A DNA stretch of 64,000 bases from Paludisphaera borealis (GTDB taxonomy: Bacteria > Planctomycetota > Planctomycetia > Isosphaerales > Isosphaeraceae): positions 1-64,000 of the forward strand of contig NZ_CP019083.1 in assembly GCF_001956985.1 (NCBI RefSeq), written 5' to 3'. The notes below the pieces were generated by a model that was given only the letters and a program-made list of their open reading frames with translations, did not search any database and was not told where the DNA came from. The first letter of the stretch is position 1. Every line of letters begins with the position of its first letter. The translations under genes and the position numbers were made by a program. Positions 15,849-25,682 of the stretch are shown piece by piece.

Positions 15849-16600
15849 CCCGAGGCTCCTGCGGCTTGGCTCAAACGGCGGCGGCGCGATCCGTCCCGGG
15901 TTCGTCTTCCTGATCCGAAAATCGAGAGAGGCAACAACAAATCGGGTTTCCGGTGTTGTTGTCTTTTAGTCTTAGCAAGAGTCTAGAACAAATTCTCTGC
16001 ATCGCAAGGGGTTGCCAACCAAGAACTTACAAACCGTAACTATGTCCCGTTAATCGCTAGTGGTATGTCCGGTTAATCGTGAGTGCACGCCCCAAGTATG
16101 TCTGGTCTATCGTGTGAACTATGTCCCGTTAATCGCTAAAACGCCTCCGTTTCATGTCCCGTTAATCGGCGTGAACTCATGAATACTACGTTCCGGATAT
16201 CGTTAGCGCACGGGCGTCCCCGAAACGGGTCCGGCGCGGTCAGTCAGCCAAGTATGCGCTATGAATCGGTATGATCGGATGATCAGGTTGGACGGGCCGT
16301 TTCGGAAGCTCTTCGCCGGACCTTCGACGGCTTCGGACGGACCCGCCTCCGGAATGGGCGGATGGGTCCGGCTCGCCGTGATTCACCGACTCGCGGCAGC
16401 CGTCGGACCGGGCGGGACGCGTATGCTCGGTTAATCGATGTGTACTGTTGATCAGAAGAAGGAATCGAAGGCCGAGCCTCATCCTGGAAGTATGTCCGGT
16501 TAATCGTTAGGAACCTGGAGGGTCGGGTAAAATCGGGTGGGCGAGGGGACCGCACATTGCCAACGACTACCAGCCGTCAGGTATGTCCGGTTAATCGTGA
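15849..16600. other. Candidate iteron-type replication origin
   Basis: The spacer upstream of the initiator gene holds an AT-richer stretch (about 15920-16040) next to an iteron cluster (16041-16202) and further scattered iterons to 16597. A GC-rich segment (16203-16420) separates the two groups. I saw no consensus DnaA box. Initiator, iterons and AT-rich stretch in this order match iteron plasmids; function is inferred. Confidence 0.7.
16041..16597 (+). repeat. Iterons, consensus TATGTCCSGTTAATCG
   Basis: All copies point the same way. Good copies begin at 16041, 16064, 16120, 16153 (first base C), 16422 (GCTCGG core), 16491 and 16582. Degenerate copies begin at 16097, 16187 and 16253. Start-to-start distances in the first group run 23, 33, 23, 33, 34 and 66 bp, giving a 56-bp higher-order period. 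The copies at 16064 and 16582 share an extended right side, TGAGTGCACG. Confidence 0.85.
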
Positions 16601-16851
16601 GTGCACGTGAGCGGTCGCAGTGACGCGACCTTCGACCGATCCGCCGTGCGACTGAAGGAGAAATCACCCCGTCCTGATTTCGAACCGCCGCTCGTATGGA
16701 CTATGTTAGCTTTAGCGTAGCGCTCGCGTCTCGTTGATGTTTGTCGTGACTGCTGGCTAGAACGATGGGTTGCATGTAAGGGCCGACGGGGTGGCGTTCG
16801 AGGCGAAGCGTGCATCGAGGTGTCCGCACCGCGTACTACAAGGGGTTTGTT

Positions 16852-19800
16852 ATGGGGCCGAAGACTGTTAAACGCCTGGCCATCGTGGCCGTGGTCCTGG
16901 TCTTGACGACCGTCTCGGTCGTCGTGATTCAGAAACGCCAGGTGGCCCGGCTGGGGCAATCGAATCTCTCCAAGGCTGAGCGGGCTGTGAAGCAAGGCGA
17001 CCTGAAGACCGCCGAGGAGCTTTATCTCCAGCACGTCCAGGTGTTTCCCGAGGACCTCGACGCCAAGCTGAAGTACGCCGAAGTGTTGCTCGAAAACTCC
17101 AAAACGCCGGCGCGCCTCGCCCAGGTGCAGCGGATTTACACCGAGATCCTCAACCGCGAGCCCGGGCGGCAGGATGTGCGACGCCTGCTGGCCGAGGCCC
17201 AAGCTACCATGGGAGTGGAAGCCGCCGCCCGCGAAGCCCGCAACAACCTTTCGGTTCTCCTGAACGCCAAGCCCGACGACGGCTCCCTCGAATACCTGAT
17301 GGGGCGATGCCAGGAGACCCTCAAGGACGACGCCGCCGCCGTGGCGTCGTACAAAAGCGCCCTGGCCCACGGCGCGCCCGAAAAATTCGACGCCTATCAG
17401 CGTATGGCGACGTTGCTTCGAGGGACGCTCGAGCAGGCTGACCAGGCCGACCAGGCGATCGAGGAGATGGTCAAGTCGGACCCCGAAAACTATCGCGCCT
17501 ACTTCGAGCGCGGCCGCTACCGCCACAGGTTCCAGAAGTCTCCCGAAGACATGAAGAAGGTTGAGGCCGATTATCAAGCGGCCCTCAAGCTGGCGCCGAA
17601 GCAGGCCGAGATCTATCTCGCGCTCGCCGGCGTCGCCTCGCAGCGCACGCCGCCCGACATGGCGGAGGCCACGCGGATTCTCAAGGCGGGCCGTGACGCC
17701 GACCCCAAGGCGGTCTCGCTCTACGTGCCGTTGGCGAACATCGAACTCTCCGCCGGCAAGCCGGACGACGCGGAGAAGACGCTCCGTCAAGGGATCGAGC
17801 TGCTCCCCGACAGCGTCGACCTGCGGATCGGCCTCGCCGAGATCCTCGCGCAGCGCGGAGCCACCACCGAGCTGCGCGAGCAGGTCGAGCAACTGGAACG
17901 GATCGGTATGAGCTTCCACGCCTCGTACTTCACGGCGTATTATTATGTCAATGCACATGAATGGCAGAATGCGAAGAAGATTCTGACCGAGAAGCTTCAG
18001 CCGATGGATCTCTCCTCTTCCCCCGTGTACAGGGCGAAGATCAGCGACCTGCTCGCGACGTGCTACGCGCGTCTCGGCGACCCCGAGCGGCAGCGCGCCG
18101 CCTTGGCCAGCTCGCTCCGCGACAATCCGCAGAACCTCCTGACCAAGTTGCGCTGGATCGACGACCTCGTCGCGCAAGGGGACGTCGACCAGGCGATCGG
18201 CGAATACCGCGCGATCGTCAACGCGGCCCCCCAGGTCCGCCTGTCCCTGGTCCAACTGTTGACCGCGCAGAAGCAGAAGCTGCCCGAAGCGCAGCGCGAC
18301 TGGAAAGAGGTCGAGAATTTGATCGCCCTGGCGGCGAAGGACGCGCCCTCGGCGCCGCAGCCGCTGGTCGCCAAGGCGCAGGTGCTGCTAGTCCAGGGCA
18401 AGACGTCGGAGGCCCAGGCGGTATTGGAAGAGGCCCGCGGCCGTGTCGACAAGAACCCCGCCGCCGTCGTGGTCTGGACGGCCTTGGCCGAGATCCAGTT
18501 GCTTCAGAGGAACTACCCGGCGGCGCTGAAGATCCTCGACGACGCGCAGGCCAAGCTGGGCGACAGCTTCGAGCTGCGGATCGAGCGGGCGAAGGTCGTA
18601 GCGGTCCGCGGCGGCCCCGACGCGGACTCGAGCCTCATCGCCTTGACCGAAAATCTGAACGCCCTACCGGCGGAACACCGCGTCCGCCTGCTGGATACGG
18701 TCGCCAGCGTGCTGGCGGGGAGGAACGCCGCCGCCGCCGTCCGACTCTGGACGGAAGCGGCCGCTATGGCTCCCAACGACTTCGCGTTGCGGCAGAGGCT
18801 TTTCAACTTTGGGATCCAGACGGACGACAAGGCGGTCATCGAACAGGCCCTGGCCGACATCAGGCGGATCGAAGGCCCCGACGGCAATAACGCTCGGCAC
18901 GGCGATATCAAGTATAAAATCTGGCAGGCGAAGAACAGCAAAGACCAGGCTGAGAAGTCGCGGCTGCGGGCCGAGGCGCGGACGATGCTGGCCGAGCTGA
19001 CGTCCCGTCGTCCCGACTGGTCGGTGATCCCCCTGGCGAACGCCCAGCTCGACGAAATGGAGCTGGAGCTCGCGACCGACGACGAGGACAAGAAGCGGCG
19101 ACAGAGCCGCCTGGCCGATCTCTATCGCCAGGCCATCGACATGGGCCAGCAGAATCTCGTCGTCGTCCGTCTCGCCACGGAGATGCTCATGGCGTCGGGC
19201 CGCGCTGCGGAGGTGAACCAGCTCTGGAACAAGGTGCCCAGCCTCAGCAGCAGCGGCGATCTCAGTGGCCTGGAACGCGCCATGCTCGGCAACGTGAATC
19301 AAAACAGCGCCCTGGAACTCGTCCGCCAGCGGGTTGAGGCGCGTCCCAACGACTTCTCCGAGCGCATTCTGCTCGCCCAGCTTCTGATCAAGGAGAAGCG
19401 CATCGACGAGGCCGAGGCGGAGCTGCGCAAGGCGGTAGCCCTGGATCGCACCGATTCCAACCGGTGGATCGCCCTGGTCCAGTTCCTCGTCCTGAGAAGC
19501 CAGATGGACGCCGCGGAGAAGGTCGCGAAGGAGGTCGAGAAGGCGGTCGCGCCCGACCGGGCCGCCTCGACCATGGCCCAGTGCGCCGTCCAGATCGGGC
19601 TGGGCTATCAGGCGGCCGCCCGCGAACCCCAGAAGGCCAAATGGTTCGCCGAGGCGAAAAGCTGGTATCAGAAGGCCCAGGCCGCCAAGCCCGGCGACTT
19701 CGCGCTGAAGCGAGCGACCATCGAATTCCTGCTCCAGACTAACCAGCTGGTCGACGTCGAGAACCAGTTGACCGACATCCTCAAGCGGCCGGCCGACTTC

Positions 19801-21198
19801 AGGGCCGCCGACCTCGATTGGGCGAGGCGCACCCTGGCCCTGAGCTTCGTGGCGCGTAGCGAACTCAGCAACGATTACCCGCAGGCGCTCAAGGCGTTGG
19901 CGATTTTCGCCCCGTCGGGACAGGCCGACTCGGAGCGTTCCGAAGCGCCCGAGGACCTTCGGGTCCGGGCCCGGGTGTACGAGTCGCAGAAGATCCCCGC
20001 CTTCCGCAAGAAGGCCGTCGAGGTTCTGGAGAAGCTGAACTCCGAACGGCTGGCGAACGACGAAGACCGGTTCCTGCTGGCCAGGCTCTACAACGCCAAC
20101 GACGAATGGGACAAGGCTAGATCCGAATATAAGCAACTGATGGAGGAATCGGCGAGGCCCGACTCGCCTCAGAAGCTCAACCGCCGGGTCGCCTATCTCG
20201 TGCAGTACGCGACCGATCTGATCGCGCACGTCAAGCCCGGCGGGGTCCAGGACTCCCAGGACGCCCAGGACCTTATCGACCAGCTCAAAAAGATCCGTCC
20301 CGATGCGTTCACCGTCCGGTCGCTCCAGGCCCGCCTCGACAAGGCCCAGGGCAAGGAAGACGCGGCCGTCGCGACGCTCAAGGAGATCGCCGACGTCCCC
20401 GGATTGCCGCCCGCATTAGCGCTGGCGACCGCCGCCCTGGCCGAGGATCTGGGCCAGATCGACATGGCCCAGCGGCTCTTCAAACTGACCGCCACCGCGT
20501 CGTCGCGGCTTCAGGACCGGCTGGCCTACGCCGCGTTCCTGGGGAGGCAGGGGCGCATCAAGGAGGCGCTCGACGTCTGCGAACCGTTGTGGACCTCGAC
20601 CCCCAACCCGGAACCCCTCGTGGCCACCGTCATCGAGGCCCTGTTCCCGGCCAAGGCCGAGCCCGACGCGGCCCAGATCGAACGGGTCAGCCAGTGGATC
20701 GATCGCAGCATTAAGCAGAACCCCAAGTCGGCGCTCTTCCTCATCGCCTTGGGCAACATCCGCGAGCGTCAGAAGCGTTACCCCGACGCCGAGGCGCTCT
20801 ACCGCCAGGTGATCGCCCAGGGGAGCGGCGACGTCATCCCGCTCAACAACCTGGCCTGGCTCATGGCCCTCAAGGGCGACAAGGGGGCGATGCCGCTCGA
20901 TCTCATCAACAAGGCGATCGCGCTGCGAGGCCCGATCCCCGAGTTCCTCGACACCCGCGCCATCGTTTACCTGACCCACGGCGAGAGCAAGCGGGCCATC
21001 GAGGATCTGGAGAACGCGGTCGCCATCGCTCCGTCGGCGACCAAGTATTTCCACCTCGCCCAGGCTTACCTCGAGGCGAGCAACAAGCAGGCGGCCAAGG
21101 AGAACCTGGCGAAGGCCCGCACCAAGGGGCTCGCCAAGGGGACCCTGCACCCGTTGGAACTCACCGTCTACGAGCAAGTCGTCAGCGCCCTGGACTGA
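16852..21198 (+). CDS. Large membrane-anchored tetratricopeptide-repeat protein
   Basis: 1,448 residues. A short basic start (MGPKTVKRL) leads into one hydrophobic helix (about 8-26), so the protein is anchored with the rest outside the cytoplasm. The remainder is almost all TPR/alpha-solenoid, with many A-x-x-x-x-Y/L-x-x-A-L units from about residue 35 (AERAVKQGDLKTAEELYLQH) to the end (LAQAYLEASNKQAAKENLAK). It resembles the PrsT-like TPR proteins found with exosortase/exopolysaccharide loci, though the exosortase is 19 kb away. A scaffold role in polysaccharide assembly or protein sorting is an inference. The ATG at 16852 is preferred over a GTG at 16810 because AAGGGG precedes it and the anchor begins there. 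Confidence 0.75.
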   Translation: MGPKTVKRLAIVAVVLVLTTVSVVVIQKRQVARLGQSNLSKAERAVKQGDLKTAEELYLQHVQVFPEDLDAKLKYAEVLLENSKTPARLAQVQRIYTEILNREPGRQDVRRLLAEAQATMGVEAAAREARNNLSVLLNAKPDDGSLEYLMGRCQETLKDDAAAVASYKSALAHGAPEKFDAYQRMATLLRGTLEQADQADQAIEEMVKSDPENYRAYFERGRYRHRFQKSPEDMKKVEADYQAALKLAPKQAEIYLALAGVASQRTPPDMAEATRILKAGRDADPKAVSLYVPLANIELSAGKPDDAEKTLRQGIELLPDSVDLRIGLAEILAQRGATTELREQVEQLERIGMSFHASYFTAYYYVNAHEWQNAKKILTEKLQPMDLSSSPVYRAKISDLLATCYARLGDPERQRAALASSLRDNPQNLLTKLRWIDDLVAQGDVDQAIGEYRAIVNAAPQVRLSLVQLLTAQKQKLPEAQRDWKEVENLIALAAKDAPSAPQPLVAKAQVLLVQGKTSEAQAVLEEARGRVDKNPAAVVVWTALAEIQLLQRNYPAALKILDDAQAKLGDSFELRIERAKVVAVRGGPDADSSLIALTENLNALPAEHRVRLLDTVASVLAGRNAAAAVRLWTEAAAMAPNDFALRQRLFNFGIQTDDKAVIEQALADIRRIEGPDGNNARHGDIKYKIWQAKNSKDQAEKSRLRAEARTMLAELTSRRPDWSVIPLANAQLDEMELELATDDEDKKRRQSRLADLYRQAIDMGQQNLVVVRLATEMLMASGRAAEVNQLWNKVPSLSSSGDLSGLERAMLGNVNQNSALELVRQRVEARPNDFSERILLAQLLIKEKRIDEAEAELRKAVALDRTDSNRWIALVQFLVLRSQMDAAEKVAKEVEKAVAPDRAASTMAQCAVQIGLGYQAAAREPQKAKWFAEAKSWYQKAQAAKPGDFALKRATIEFLLQTNQLVDVENQLTDILKRPADFRAADLDWARRTLALSFVARSELSNDYPQALKALAIFAPSGQADSERSEAPEDLRVRARVYESQKIPAFRKKAVEVLEKLNSERLANDEDRFLLARLYNANDEWDKARSEYKQLMEESARPDSPQKLNRRVAYLVQYATDLIAHVKPGGVQDSQDAQDLIDQLKKIRPDAFTVRSLQARLDKAQGKEDAAVATLKEIADVPGLPPALALATAALAEDLGQIDMAQRLFKLTATASSRLQDRLAYAAFLGRQGRIKEALDVCEPLWTSTPNPEPLVATVIEALFPAKAEPDAAQIERVSQWIDRSIKQNPKSALFLIALGNIRERQKRYPDAEALYRQVIAQGSGDVIPLNNLAWLMALKGDKGAMPLDLINKAIALRGPIPEFLDTRAIVYLTHGESKRAIEDLENAVAIAPSATKYFHLAQAYLEASNKQAAKENLAKARTKGLAKGTLHPLELTVYEQVVSALD

Positions 21199-21220
21199 TT
21201 GATCTTCGAATCCTCGCCGG

Positions 21221-21252
21221 CGGCCGGGAGCGGTCTTTGCGACTCCCGGCCG
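21221..21252. terminator. Perfect 10-bp hairpin between convergent genes
   Basis: CGGCCGGGAG (21221-21230) and CTCCCGGCCG (21243-21252) enclose a 12-nt loop, between the stops of the TPR gene and rfbA. No T run follows, so its strength as an intrinsic terminator is uncertain. Confidence 0.5.
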
Positions 21253-21268
21253 TCGCCGACGGTGGGTT

Positions 21269-22174
21269 CTAGTTCCGGGCCGCACCTCGGCCAGGAGTGG
21301 GGGGCGTCTCTTTCACCAGCTCCTTGAGGTACCGTCCGTAGTCGTTCGGGAGCTTCTGGGCGAGTCGGTCCAGATCTCCGGCGTCGATGAAGCCCTGCCG
21401 AAAGGCGACTTCCTCGATGCAGGCGATCTTGAAACCCTGTCGGGCCTCAATGGTCTCGACGTAGTTGGCCGCTTGGATCAACGATTCGATCGTCCCGGTG
21501 TCGAGCCAGGCGAAACCTCGGCTGAAGATCTCGACGCGGAGCCGCCGCTCTTCCAGATAAACCCGATTCACATCCGTGATTTCCAGCTCGCCCCGCGGCG
21601 ACGGCTTCAAGCGGGCGGCGACGTCGACGACTCGATTATCGTAAAAATAGAGTCCGGTCACCGCGTAATGCGACTTCGGACGGGCCGGCTTCTCCTCGAT
21701 CGAAAGGGCCTCGCCTTGGGCGTCGAACTCGACGACGCCGTAACGCTCGGGGTCCTTGACCGGATAAGCGAAGACGGTCGCCCCGGTCTCGAGGTCGCCG
21801 GCGCGGTCGAGCATCGCCTGGAAGCCCTGCCCGTGGAAGATGTTGTCTCCCAGGATGAGCGCCACGTTGTCATCGGCTATGAACTCGCGGCCGATCAAGA
21901 AGGCCTGCGCCAGGCCTCCGGGGGTCGGCTGCACGGCGTATTGAATGGAGATGCCGAACTGGGTTCCGTCGCCAAGCACCCGCTCGAAGTTGCCGATGTC
22001 CTCGGGGGTGGAGATGAGCAGGATCTCACGAATCCCCGCCATCATCAGCGTCGAGAGCGGGTAGTAAATCATCGGTTTGTCGTAGATCGGCAAGAGCTGT
22101 TTGCTGACGGCTCGCGTGATCGGGTAGAGTCGAGTGCCGGCTCCTCCCGCGAGAATGATGCCTTTGCGAAACAT
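21269..22174 (-). CDS. rfbA: Glucose-1-phosphate thymidylyltransferase
   Basis: 301 residues, the full length of the family. It joins dTTP and glucose-1-phosphate to make dTDP-glucose, the entry to dTDP-rhamnose and related sugars. The N-terminal signature [16 protein letters not shown] and [18 protein letters not shown] are intact, as are [13 protein letters not shown] and [20 protein letters not shown]. The dTDP-glucose dehydratase RfbB is not in the window; an RfbC-like epimerase lies at 34737. A 344-bp spacer separates this gene from the divergent FHA gene at 22519, and I see no clear site in it. Confidence 0.95.
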   Translation of the reverse strand: MFRKGIILAGGAGTRLYPITRAVSKQLLPIYDKPMIYYPLSTLMMAGIREILLISTPEDIGNFERVLGDGTQFGISIQYAVQPTPGGLAQAFLIGREFIADDNVALILGDNIFHGQGFQAMLDRAGDLETGATVFAYPVKDPERYGVVEFDAQGEALSIEEKPARPKSHYAVTGLYFYDNRVVDVAARLKPSPRGELEITDVNRVYLEERRLRVEIFSRGFAWLDTGTIESLIQAANYVETIEARQGFKIACIEEVAFRQGFIDAGDLDRLAQKLPNDYGRYLKELVKETPPTPGRGAARN

Positions 22175-22518
22175 GCCTTGTTGGTCCTCAACAAAAGAAT
22201 TCGACTCGTCGCACCTCGGCCGGAACCGCCGGCGATTCCCGGACCCGCCTGCGGGCGTCCAGGTCTCGGCTTGGAATTCTCGGCCAGACTACCGAGTTGC
22301 TTGAAAGAACTCAAACATCCGCCTCGCTTTGCCGGGTCCGGCCAAGGGCAGTACACTGGAAAGGCGACGTCGCATGTTTCTCAGCGACCACAGAGCGCAT
22401 GCATGTTGAGTTCCGCTCGCACGGCCTGGCCTGAGCTTGAACCGGCCGGGACGCCCGCGTCGCCGCCTCGATCCCTTGGGATCGTTCCTGGTTCTGGCGT
22501 TACGGATAGGTCGATCAT

Positions 22519-24084
22519 ATGAAGTCGTTCTTGGACGCATGTCGAATGCCCGAGCCTCTCCAACTCGCCGTCGAGGCGGAGGGGATGCAGGAGACTGGCG
22601 TGCGGCTTTTGCATCAGCCCTTCGCCCTGATCGGCCGCGACCAGCGAGCCGACGTGCCGCTCGACCACCGACTGGTGAGCCGTCGTCACGTTTATCTTCA
22701 GGTCGTCGAAGGGCATGTATTCTGGGTCGACCTGGAAAGCCGGCTCGGAACCTTGGGCTCGGGACGACCTCGAAAGTTCGGCTGGCTCGACGTCGACGAG
22801 ACGATGCGGATCGGCCCCTACGAGATTCGACGCCTCGTCGGCGGACGTCCGATCCACCACGACGCCGCGCACCACCCCTTGCCCGACGCGGTTCCGCTGG
22901 TGGCGAAATCGTACGGGCCGTCGCCCTGGCCCGAGGTGGCCCTCGAGTTCCTCAACGGCCCCTCCCGGTCCGCCGTCTGGCCGATGAATCGGGTCATGTC
23001 GCTGGTCGGATCGGCCAGCGGCTGCAAGTTCCGGCTCGCCGATCCCAGCGTCTCGCCCTTCCATTGCAGCCTGCTGCGGACGTCGGTGGGACTCTGGCTC
23101 ATCGATCTCCTCGGCAGCGACGGCGTCGCGGTTAACAATGCCTCGGTGCGCTACGCGCTCCTGGCCGACGGCGACCTGCTCAAGATCGGCCGGTATCGGA
23201 TTCGCGTCCGGAGCCGCTTCTTCGACGACGAATCTCGCTCTGATCACCCTGGCGCGATCACGGCTTCTCCTCACCGACCTTCCAGCCACGTTCTTTCCCT
23301 CCGCGAGCCCTCGGCCGCCCATGCGGCGCCAGCCGACGCCGTGGAGTTTCCTGCGCTGGGGAGGCCCTCGACTGCGATCTCGCCGCTTTCCTTCGGGCCG
23401 CAGATCGCCCGAGCCGAGTTGGTGCCCACGGCTGGCACCGGCTTCTATCCGGCCGGAAGCGAGAAGGCGGAGGTTGAAGCGGCGGTGCTGGTCCCCCTGA
23501 TGAACCAGTTCGGGATGATGCAGCAGCAGATGCTCGACCAGTTCCAGAACGCGATGGGGATGCTCGTGGAGATGTTCGGCTCGCTCCAGCGCGAGCAGAT
23601 GGACCTGATCCGCCAGGAGCTCGATCAGCTTCGGGAGGTGACCCGCGAGTTCCAGGAGGTCAAGCTCGAACTGGCGGCCTACACGCGGGATCGAGCCCAG
23701 GCGGAGGCTGCGGCTGAGGCGGCCGCCGCCGCTGTCCCCTCGGCCCTGACGGCGAAGGTGAAACCGCTTGTTGCCCAGCCCCAGGAGGTGAGGACGCCCG
23801 CCGCCGCGTCGAGCGCGCCCGCTCCAACCGCGTCTCCAAGTCCGGGTCGGTCACCCGCCGCCTCGCTGGCTTCGGCGACTTCGCCCTTGGACGCCTCTCC
23901 CTCGGCTGCGACGTCGGCCATGACCTCGCCCGCCAGCATTCCCAAGAAGCGGCCCGGGGAGGGGTCAGGGGTCGACAACGAGCGCGACGTCATGCTCTGG
24001 CTCAACCAGCGGGTCGTCACGCTTCAGAACGAGCGCGAGACCCGCTGGCAAAAGATTCTGAAACTGCTCCCCGGCGCCTCCTGA
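22519..24084 (+). CDS. Protein with two FHA domains and a coiled-coil
   Basis: 521 residues. FHA domain 1 (about 32-115) has GRDQRADVPLDHRLVSRRHV; FHA domain 2 (about 155-240) has SLVGSASGCKFRLADPSVSP followed by FHCSL. FHA domains bind phosphothreonine, which points to a Ser/Thr kinase signalling partner not seen here. Residues about 320-400 are a Met/Gln/Glu-rich helix likely to oligomerise, followed by an Ala/Pro/Ser linker and a final helical segment (ERDVMLWLNQRVVTLQNERE). No signal peptide or membrane span, so cytoplasmic. It stands alone on the plus strand between two polysaccharide genes, so a link to polysaccharide control is only positional. Confidence 0.75.
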   Translation: MKSFLDACRMPEPLQLAVEAEGMQETGVRLLHQPFALIGRDQRADVPLDHRLVSRRHVYLQVVEGHVFWVDLESRLGTLGSGRPRKFGWLDVDETMRIGPYEIRRLVGGRPIHHDAAHHPLPDAVPLVAKSYGPSPWPEVALEFLNGPSRSAVWPMNRVMSLVGSASGCKFRLADPSVSPFHCSLLRTSVGLWLIDLLGSDGVAVNNASVRYALLADGDLLKIGRYRIRVRSRFFDDESRSDHPGAITASPHRPSSHVLSLREPSAAHAAPADAVEFPALGRPSTAISPLSFGPQIARAELVPTAGTGFYPAGSEKAEVEAAVLVPLMNQFGMMQQQMLDQFQNAMGMLVEMFGSLQREQMDLIRQELDQLREVTREFQEVKLELAAYTRDRAQAEAAAEAAAAAVPSALTAKVKPLVAQPQEVRTPAAASSAPAPTASPSPGRSPAASLASATSPLDASPSAATSAMTSPASIPKKRPGEGSGVDNERDVMLWLNQRVVTLQNERETRWQKILKLLPGAS

Positions 24085-24114
24085 GGGAGACTCGTTCGGC
24101 TTCGAAAAGCGAAA

Positions 24115-24143
24115 GGCTTCTGGACCGGTTCGGTCCAAAAGCC
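24115..24143. terminator. Hairpin between convergent genes
   Basis: A 13-position stem with one mismatch (GGCTTCTGGACCG at 24115-24127 against CGGTCCAAAAGCC at 24131-24143) closes a 3-nt loop. It lies between the FHA gene stop and the sugar transferase stop and probably serves both. Confidence 0.6.
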
Positions 24144-24187
24144 AGGCGGGTGGGACAGGGGGAGTGCGAGGCCCGGACGGCTTGCCT

Positions 24188-24934
24188 TCAGCAGGCACCC
24201 CGGCCGACGATCACCACCACGAAGGTCCGCAGGATGATCCAGAGGTCCCGACCCAGCGACCAGTTCTCGACGTAATCCAGGTCGAGTTCGATCATCCGGG
24301 AGTAGTCGACGGAGCTGCGCCCGCCGACTTGCCACGGTCCGGTCAGACCGGGCAGGACCTGCAAGCGACGGCGGTAGGCCTCGGGATTCAAGGATTGAAG
24401 CAGCTCGCTGTCGCGAATCTGGAGGGGGCGCGGGCCGACCACGCTCATTTCACCGCGGAGGATGTTGATCAACTGCGGCAGTTCGTCAAGGCTCGAGCGT
24501 CGCAGGAAGCGCCCCAAGGGGGTGACCCGCGGGTCGTTTTCCATTTTGAAGAGGACGCCGCCGTGCGATTCGTTGGCGGTTTCCAGCGCGTCGAGCTTCT
24601 GCTCGGCGTCGACGACCATGGTCCGGAACTTGATCACCCAGAAGAGCCGCCCCCGATGGCCCCGCCTGAGCTGGCGGAAAAAGATCGGGCCGGGCATTTT
24701 CAGGTGGATCAAGAGGGCGACGGCGAGCATCACCGGCGCCAGGAAGAGAAGCCCGATCAAGGCTCCGGCGACGTCGATCGTTCGCTTCACGGCGAACTGG
24801 AACGCCTCGACCGTGAGCCAAGCTGGCCGAAGCGAGAGTGAAGCCTGCAACGGGAGCTCATCCTGAGTGATCATCGTCGTCTCATACGGCTCTGAGGGCA
24901 AAGACGTCGGCGACAATGGAGACAGGGAGTTCAT
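24188..24934 (-). CDS. Initiating sugar-phosphate transferase (polyprenyl glycosylphosphotransferase)
   Basis: 248 residues, the short WcaJ_C/Bac_transf type. One membrane helix (about 55-75, VAGALIGLLFLAPVMLAVAL) is followed by the catalytic part: GPIFFRQLRRGHRGR, FWVIKFRTM, RRSSLDELPQLINILRGEMS, VGPRP and LPGLTGPWQVGGRSS. It moves a sugar phosphate from a UDP-sugar to undecaprenyl phosphate at the inner membrane, the first step of repeat-unit assembly. No N-terminal CoA-binding-like domain is present, so this is the minimal form. The ABC exporter at 27.3-29.6 kb is a likely partner in the same pathway. Confidence 0.9.
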   Translation of the reverse strand: MNSLSPLSPTSLPSEPYETTMITQDELPLQASLSLRPAWLTVEAFQFAVKRTIDVAGALIGLLFLAPVMLAVALLIHLKMPGPIFFRQLRRGHRGRLFWVIKFRTMVVDAEQKLDALETANESHGGVLFKMENDPRVTPLGRFLRRSSLDELPQLINILRGEMSVVGPRPLQIRDSELLQSLNPEAYRRRLQVLPGLTGPWQVGGRSSVDYSRMIELDLDYVENWSLGRDLWIILRTFVVVIVGRGAC

Positions 24935-25682
24935 CGGTGCGGAATCTCCGTTGTGGGATGCCTGGCTGATGTTCTCGGAGGCTACGCGTCACTTGCGGCG
25001 GTGGCCACGAATCACTGTTTCGACAACGTCTACAGGTCTGGAACAGGCACAGGGGGGAGTTAATCAGGCACAGCTTAGCATGGGGTCTTCAAATCGTCAA
25101 CCATTGTGTCGTGCGGCGTCGATTTTTGGAATCAATGTAGAGTTTGAATCCTAAAAGTTCTTGTGGTTTCAGAAAATCAACCAAGAATTTCGGGTGAAGG
25201 CACCCTTCTTGCCGGGTGCGTTCCCGTGATTCCTTCTTCGGACGTCATTAGTAGAGGGCGATTGATTCGTGCTTCGGTCCTGGCGAACGGTGGGAGCGAA
25301 CGAAGCGGGGCACAGCAACTCGGAGCGACGAAAATTGCAAGTTATGTGCCGTGCCGTCCGATTTTCAAGTCCGCAATGGACGTGCTGGGGGTGTCATCCT
25401 CGAGTGAATTAAGGAAATTTAATCTTGTGGTGCCCCGGAATCACATGCCGCAAGCGACGGCGTGCGGGACCCCTACGTGGCTGCGATGGTTCTGTGACAG
25501 CGCATACGACGACGAAATACCACGGGACGCTACGTCGAGGACGGCATTGTTCCTGATCCCGGTTTCTTTTTCACAACAGCGCGGATTTCGTCGTCGACAG
25601 CTCACGGTTGAGGCGTGGGCCGCCTAAGGGAAAGGCACCTGAGGTCGAAACCTCGATCCGGCGCGGTGCTGGTGGGGCGGTT
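24935..25682. other. Gene-poor spacer, lower GC
   Basis: About 750 bp of lower GC than the flanking genes. An open frame at 25163-25627 has no recognisable motif and atypical composition, and I do not call it. It should contain the promoter of the sugar transferase; no clear element seen. Confidence 0.4.

Noticed and set aside
16591-18255. A 554-codon open frame opposite the start of the TPR gene
   Set aside because: Antisense shadow of the TPR coding sequence, extended by chance through the spacer.
25163-25627. A 154-codon open frame
   Set aside because: Composition unlike neighbouring genes, no motif, no convincing start site.
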